The notes under the pieces are model-generated. The model was not told the DNA's origin and did no database searches. It saw only the letters and a program-made list of their open reading frames with translations. The position numbers and the translations under genes were made by a program. From contig CM036243.1 of assembly GCA_020698575.1 (NCBI GenBank), forward strand, positions 19,063,403 to 19,127,402: a stretch of 64,000 nucleotides of DNA. Reading direction: 5' to 3'. This DNA comes from Bostrychus sinensis (lineage: Eukaryota; Chordata; Actinopteri; Gobiiformes; Eleotridae). Of the stretch, positions 59,201-64,000 are shown piece by piece. Every line of letters begins with the position of its first letter. Positions within the stretch are counted from its first letter, which is position 1.

Positions 59201-62200
59201 GTTTCTCCAGGCATGGGCTATTAGAACAGTCATAATATATGACAGGCTGCCATTTTGAAAAAAAATGGCTGAGGTTATTTTCGTTTCATTTTCTTTCTCA
59301 TATCCTTTTGTTAAAATTTTACCAAGCATAGGGCTGGGTACCGTTCAGATTTTTTCGAGACCAGTACTTAAACAATTTCTGTTTTTCAATACTGGCATCT
59401 GAACGGTAGTTTTTCTGATACCTATGGTTTGCTAATTCAATGCACTAATTCTACAATCATAAAACACAATAATATTGAAAAAAAGACAATTTTTGGGAGC
59501 AAAATACTTGACTCTGAAAAAAAAAAAAACTAAGCCTAAAATCAGTACTTTGCATGATTTATTCTGTTGTTTATTTGGTTCATACATGCAAAGGAACATT
59601 AAACTTGGTATTGAATAAAAATAATTTTTTCGATGCCAGTAGTATTGTAACTTTTCGTCTTGATACCACAAAGGTATTGTTTAACAGGACCCAGCCCTAA
59701 GCAAAAAAGCAGTTTTCCTAAAATATAGTTATGTTAAGAATCATCATTTAATTTAAGACAGCAGTACTTTAAGTGCCAAAGTACCTCAGTACCAAACTAT
59801 AACGCACACATACATGACACTCCAGACTGCAGTGAGCCAGTCAGTTGCTGTAGGCAGCTGTGAAATACTGGAAGTAATACCTGACACTTTTTTCCTCAGC
59901 CAAATTGATTCCCAGCCTCATTTCCTCCAGTTCTCTCCAACAGCAACCCAACTTTTGTATGTGTTTATTGTGTCTTAATAACCCTAACCCTGTATTTTAT
60001 CATATGTTTTGCTACCACAGGCAGCAGACTTCATGTCCCATTCCCTGGGATAGAGCTCCCAAGTATGATTATAATAGTTGAATGTTGCCCTCTGTTGATT
60101 GTGTTTGCCTTCCTGCATGGATTGGCAGAATGGACTCTGGCTTCAATTTAATTTTGCAGGCAATTAAGAATGAATGGGCATAGTAACACACATTTATGCT
60201 TGCAAGGACTGTCCACATATACAGTAGGTGCATTTAAAAAAAAAAGAATATCATGGAAAATGAATTGCATGAATTTATTTCAGTACATAAATTATATAGA
60301 TTCTATTCAGTGTGTTAAATAGCTCATGTATGTATTTATTTTAATTGGCAAGGCAAGTTTATTTGTATAGTACAATTCATACACAGAGTAATTCATAGTG
60401 CTTTGAATTGTGATGAATATGATAATGCCTATTGCATATTATTGAATATTGCAGATGCCAAATTTGCCATTTTCATTTACTCTAAGCTGTAACTGTAATT
60501 AGAATAAGTAAATGCTTGCAGTATATCACTTTTTGTGTGCTGAATCTATGCAGGCTAAGTACTGAAATGAATTCATTTGTCTGCATATTTGATGGGATTG
60601 TGCTCATGATATGCATTTCACAAACAAATCAGAGTATCCATTCACCGCAGAAGCACATACTGCATCTGTTTATGTTAGCCACGGTGAAAGCTGCTAGACA
60701 AGTACAGCCTTGAAACATAGTGGTGTCTATTTTGATGCCTCTCCTGTTCTTTGTTGAATGTCAAAGTGATTGAGGTGGTGAAAAGCCTGAGATTGCTTGT
60801 AAGTATAATTGCCCTGTAATCAAGTAAGATTTGCATTGTGCAGTTACATCAATCCAACCTTGCCTGAAGTGTCTAAAGATTGTGTCAGATGGTCTGGTCA
60901 TGGATTTGGACCTGTTGCTTTGCTGTTTTTGAAAGTTGTTTGCATGGTTAGGGCTTCATTTTGTTGGATGCTGACAAATGTGGTGGGATCAGGACCTGGG
61001 TCGACAATTGATGTGAAACTACCAATAATTTAAATTCATGTCAAGATGTGGGTTTGTAATTTTATCATTACCGCAAATGATTAATGGAGCATGATGGATC
61101 CTGGTCTGATGGTTTCTAAATGAGGCTCAGGTCTACACCAATATGCTCATCTACCACAATGACTTGAATACAGTATATCAATATGCATCAAGTTAAAGAT
61201 TTGCCCAACATTTGCCTCGCAAAAATCAGGTCTCCTAAACAATGCATTTGTGGTAGCTGGGTAAATGTTGGTTTAGAGCTATACTGCATGATTTTTGCAG
61301 GATTTGACTTAAGCCATCCTACTTTAGTCTGTTTTTGCCTCACAAATCTCCTTAAGTTGAAGAATTGTAAGGAGATTTTCTATTATTAAAATTATGTTGT
61401 TTTTTTTGTTGTTGTTTTTTCTTTTAGTGATGATGGCAAAGGAGAAGCCACCAATCACTGTTGTTGGAGATGTGGGAGGCAGAATTGCTATCATTATAGT
61501 AAGACATTACGCAATTTAAAAATAATAAAATATAATGTAACATTTTTAATTTTGTTGATGGTTTTTCTATTTTTTCCAATATAGGATGATATAATTGATG
61601 ATGTAGAAGACTTTGTTGCAACAGCTGAAATCCTTAAGGAGAGAGGTGCCTATAAGATTTATATCATGGCAACACATGGCCTTCTGTCTGCAGAGGCACC
61701 AAGACTAATAGAGGAGTCTGCTATTGATGAGGTATAATTATGTTTGTCCCATTTGTGACCTCAGGGGATGCATAAAATGTATCAATGTTTGAGTATTGAA
61801 TAAGCTGAATAGGAAATTGAGGAGAAAACTATCTGTGCTATACTCATCTATCATAGATTGTTAAACATGTAAAGGAGAAATAGGTGGCCAAGCAGTCTAT
61901 AGACACACCAGACGTCATTCAGTGAGCTCAATGTTAAAATTAATATTACTCTGTTGTACATTTGTGATGTTTGTGAAATCACAAGACAGAAATAATGTTA
62001 TCCTTTATTCTCTCAACTAAATCAGCCTTAATCTGTGCTTCAGTCTCCTATTGCACATTTAATTTCATATCCCAATTAACAAACAGCAACACATTACATT
62101 TGTGAATTTCCTTGATAAAAATTGCATTTATTTAAAACCTTTTTTGTTTTCCCTTCAGGTTGTGGTGACCAACACAGTTCCACATGAGGTCCAGAAGCTG

Positions 62201-62317
62201 CAGTGTCCAAAAATTAAAACTGTGGACGTCAGCATGATCCTGGCTGAGGCCATTCGACGCATCCACAACGGAGAGTCCATGGCCTATTTGTTCCGCAACA
62301 TCGGCGTGGACGACTGA
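56225..62317 (+). CDS. prpsap1: PRPP synthetase-associated protein 1 (PAP39)
   Basis: Non-catalytic partner of ribose-phosphate pyrophosphokinase, thought to restrain PRPP synthesis in the cytosolic PRPS complex. Ten exons: 56225-56307, 57478-57530, 57631-57697, 58077-58249, 58358-58473, 58569-58624, 58997-59142, 61428-61498, 61585-61731, 62159-62317. They total 1071 nt, 356 aa, the human length. The start MNISKSGYRVFSANST and the block GKSVVYQEGNGETRV favour PRPSAP1 over PRPSAP2. Other signatures are GQDIFIIQTIPRDVN, YFPYSKQCKMRKRGS, DLHQKEVQGFF, the PAP-specific insert around DGRQSPPLSRTTTGHTGLELP, the modified PRPP loop DDIIDDVEDF and the end SMAYLFRNIGVDD. An in-frame ATG at 56150 would add 25 residues. 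A 42-nt cassette exon probably exists at 60021. The poly(A) signal is AATAAA at 62564. Confidence 0.97.
57205..57425 (+). mobile_element. Tc1/mariner-like remnant in prpsap1 intron 1
   Basis: Begins cactgtgatcaggcataaca and ttataaccactgacagtggt, then attaggcggcaagtgaccat, ttgtcctcaagtttgaagtg and agcagaaaaatgggtaagag. It has the same end as the MITE at 45581-45773. The right end is lost and there is no intact transposase. Confidence 0.6.
59329..59699. mobile_element. TIR element in prpsap1 intron 7
   Basis: Ends TAGGGCTGGGTACCGTTCAG and GGACCCAGCCCTA are inverted repeats, with further inner inverted words (gataccacaaaggtat, gtttttctgatacctatgg). The 8-bp flanks accaagca and agcaaaaa do not match, so the superfamily is left open. 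Confidence 0.65.
60021..60062 (+). CDS. prpsap1: probable alternative cassette exon of prpsap1 (42 nt)
   Basis: Lies in the 2.3-kb intron 7. It has a good acceptor (tgctaccacag) and donor (a/gtatga). It is phase 1 at both ends and exactly 14 codons long, so inclusion keeps the frame. Inserted after HTGLELP it adds GSRLHVPFPGIELP and then turns V of VMMAKEK into M. The new end repeats the G-x-ELP pattern of the constitutive exon, and ELPMMMAKEK looks like human PRPSAP2 EIPMLIPKEK. It is inferred from sequence only; no transcript was examined. Confidence 0.6.
60349..60405. repeat. dispersed fish repeat fragment
   Basis: ggcaaggcaagtttatttgt then atagtacaattcatacacag is a very common fish interspersed repeat motif. 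It is preceded by aaaaaagaatatcatggaaaa-type sequence. It lies in prpsap1 intron 7. Confidence 0.5.
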
Positions 62318-62563
62318 GGCAAAACATGCTCTTACATTCCTCTGCTGTTTACACTAATCACACGTGACCAAATACAAGGACCAACAGCATACATGGCTTA
62401 ACAACACTGTTGAAATACCACTGTTTGTTTTGTTCTTTGTTGCATATAAACCAACTTGTATTTCTTGTCAGGCTGTAAAACAGTATATACTTTTTCTTAA
62501 AATGTATATTATTTCCATCATAAAAAGATATATTTGCTGTGGAAATGGCCAGCAAGAATCACA

Positions 62564-62569
62564 AATAAA
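62564..62569 (+). terminator. prpsap1: poly(A) signal of prpsap1
   Basis: AATAAA about 250 bases after the stop, followed by TG/T-rich sequence (gttggtttgtttgtttgttt). It is well placed. Confidence 0.65.
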
Positions 62570-62599
62570 TTAATTATTTCTCAGTGTAATTAAACAAAT

Positions 62600-63700
62600 C
62601 CCTGTTGGTTTGTTTGTTTGTTTTAACCACATAGTGCTACACCTGTCAACGAGGCATTTCACATTACAGTTTTGGAAAGTGGAACTAAGTGTCAAGATTT
62701 ATATCTGGCACAAGCATTGTTAAAAAAAATGTACTATGGTTTGCCACCTGACAGTTGGCTTTCAGTAGCAGTTTCAGTCACAGCTGAAGTGGCTTGCTTC
62801 ATGAATCACAGAGCACATTGTTCACAAAAATAATGTTTACTCATTTATTATGTATAGCTGTGATAAATCACTTTTATTGTAGCTCCTTTATTAATTAGGA
62901 GTATGTTATTGTTTAGGCAAGTAAAACACTAAATCATATATTTTCTAAGAAACTCACATGCCCTTGTAAGACTGAGTCAAAATCTCCCATGTGACATTCA
63001 GAGTTATTTTTATTGTACTACACACAGACTTCACATCTGTCACAGTATATCAAACTATTACCCAGTTCTCAAACATTATCATCTAAAATGCTTAAATGGC
63101 ATATGCAGACAATTCCTTGACTACTTACAGTTGAGTACATTTTAAACCCTTGCTGCGTTTTGTCCCTGACTCTGAACTTGTTCTAAACGCCTCAGAGCCC
63201 TTAATCTGCTGAGGAGCTTTGACCAAGTCCAGGGGCAAAGACATGTCCAGTTAAAGGTTTCTGGCAAAAATAAAAAATAAAAAGTTGGTGATGGCTTTCT
63301 GAATTTAAGGCTGTTATATTACAAGATTGCAAGACCAAAGCTGCTAAGACTATCTTCTTTTGCAAATGAGTACAAGTGCGGAAGAACGTTTTAAATCTTC
63401 TCTGAAAGAGGAACTGCCCACAAACGTTTATTGGGCCACTTCCTCAAATCAAAAAGGAAACGTGGGTCAGTTGAGTCTGATGGATGAAAGGGGGTTAGCC
63501 ATTATCATTGTTCCAGGCAGACAGGTTCAATTTCAGTAAAGAGTGTACTTCAGAATGAGGAACTGCACAATTCTTTTGTTATACCAACAGCAAAAAATGA
63601 ATCTCTACATTAGCTATAGTGACTCGAATTCAGAATATTGATTTTAATTAGACTAGCTTTGACTTGTAAATTTGATTTATTTATTTGGCTTAATTATTTC
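62600..63700. other. intergenic, no gene seen
   Basis: AT-rich flank after prpsap1. No exon, RNA gene or clear repeat was recognised. Confidence 0.5.
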
Positions 63701-63837
63701 ACTTGTTTCGAGATATTTTTCTTATTTTAAGCAAAATTATCTGCCAGCGGAGTTAAAAAATTGCTCTGGAAATAAGAAAAAAATTCTTACTCCACTAGCA
63801 GATAATTTTGCTTGAAAAAAAAAATCTTGAAACAAGT
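63701..63837. mobile_element. palindromic (foldback) MITE
   Basis: The left arm acttgtttcgagatattttt, agcaaaattatctgccagcg and gagtt is mirrored by the right arm actccactagcagataattttgct (abridged) ... cttgaaacaagt. The arms are about 50 bp with a spacer of about 30 bp, so the strand can fold into a long hairpin. No coding part. Confidence 0.8.
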
Positions 63838-64000
63838 CATGTCAAATAATCTAAGTAAATAAACTTTGATTATGAATATCCATTATAAAACACAGTTTGT
63901 GTCCTACTATGAAATCTTTTAATCTTTTAAGAAATTAACAGTTAATCAAGACATTCATGTCATAACATTTTACAACAGGTATATTTAGTAGGTGTAGTGT
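63838..64000. other. right edge of the window, nothing recognised
   Basis: AT-rich sequence without ORF or repeat signature that I can support. Confidence 0.5.

Overview
This window is vertebrate nuclear DNA, almost certainly from a teleost fish. The genes are split into many short exons with GT-AG (and two GC-AG) introns. The protein sequences are close to human orthologues. Introns and intergenic DNA are full of fish-type short repeats: hAT and Tc1/mariner MITEs, tRNA-derived SINEs, and microsatellites. There is no prokaryotic, CRISPR or viral content that I can see. The exact species cannot be read from the sequence.

Layout, left to right. (1) 801-1803 on the minus strand is the first coding exon of netrin-1 (ntn1); the rest of the gene lies left of the window. 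(2) 2.3-11.5 kb is repeat-rich intergenic DNA that may hold a non-coding first exon of the next gene. (3) 11545-21208 (+) is pik3r5 (p101), 17 coding exons, 881 aa. (4) 30098-39380 (+) is pik3r6 (p84/p87), 20 coding exons, 784 aa, with a likely non-coding first exon and promoter near 22.2 kb. (5) 41468-47999 (+) is a paralogue or orthologue of BMERB1 (C16orf45), six exons, with a one-base frameshift in exon 3. (6) 52495-55073 (+) is a seven-exon gene for an unnamed Myb/SANT-like, coiled-coil protein of 265 aa. (7) 56225-62317 (+) is prpsap1 (PAP39), ten exons, 356 aa, with a probable 42-nt alternative cassette exon. (8) 62.3-64 kb is the 3' flank with a palindromic MITE. All multi-exon models were built by hand from splice signals and conserved protein sequence; for every gene except the BMERB1-like one the summed exon length is a multiple of three.

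Functional links. pik3r5 and pik3r6 encode the two alternative adaptor subunits of class IB PI3-kinase (p110-gamma) and lie head to tail as tandem paralogues, sharing motifs up to the C-terminus. In human, NTN1, PIK3R5 and PIK3R6 also sit together on 17p13.1, so this part of the window is conserved synteny. PRPSAP1 (17q25) and BMERB1 (16p13) are elsewhere in human, so the right half is a fish-type arrangement.

The points most worth checking are the BMERB1-like frameshift, the uncharacterised SANT-like gene, the prpsap1 cassette exon, a hAT element with a perfect 8-bp target duplication 24 bp upstream of pik3r5 exon 9, and a family of hAT-like MITEs with trinucleotide cores. I did not find a clearly new biological system.
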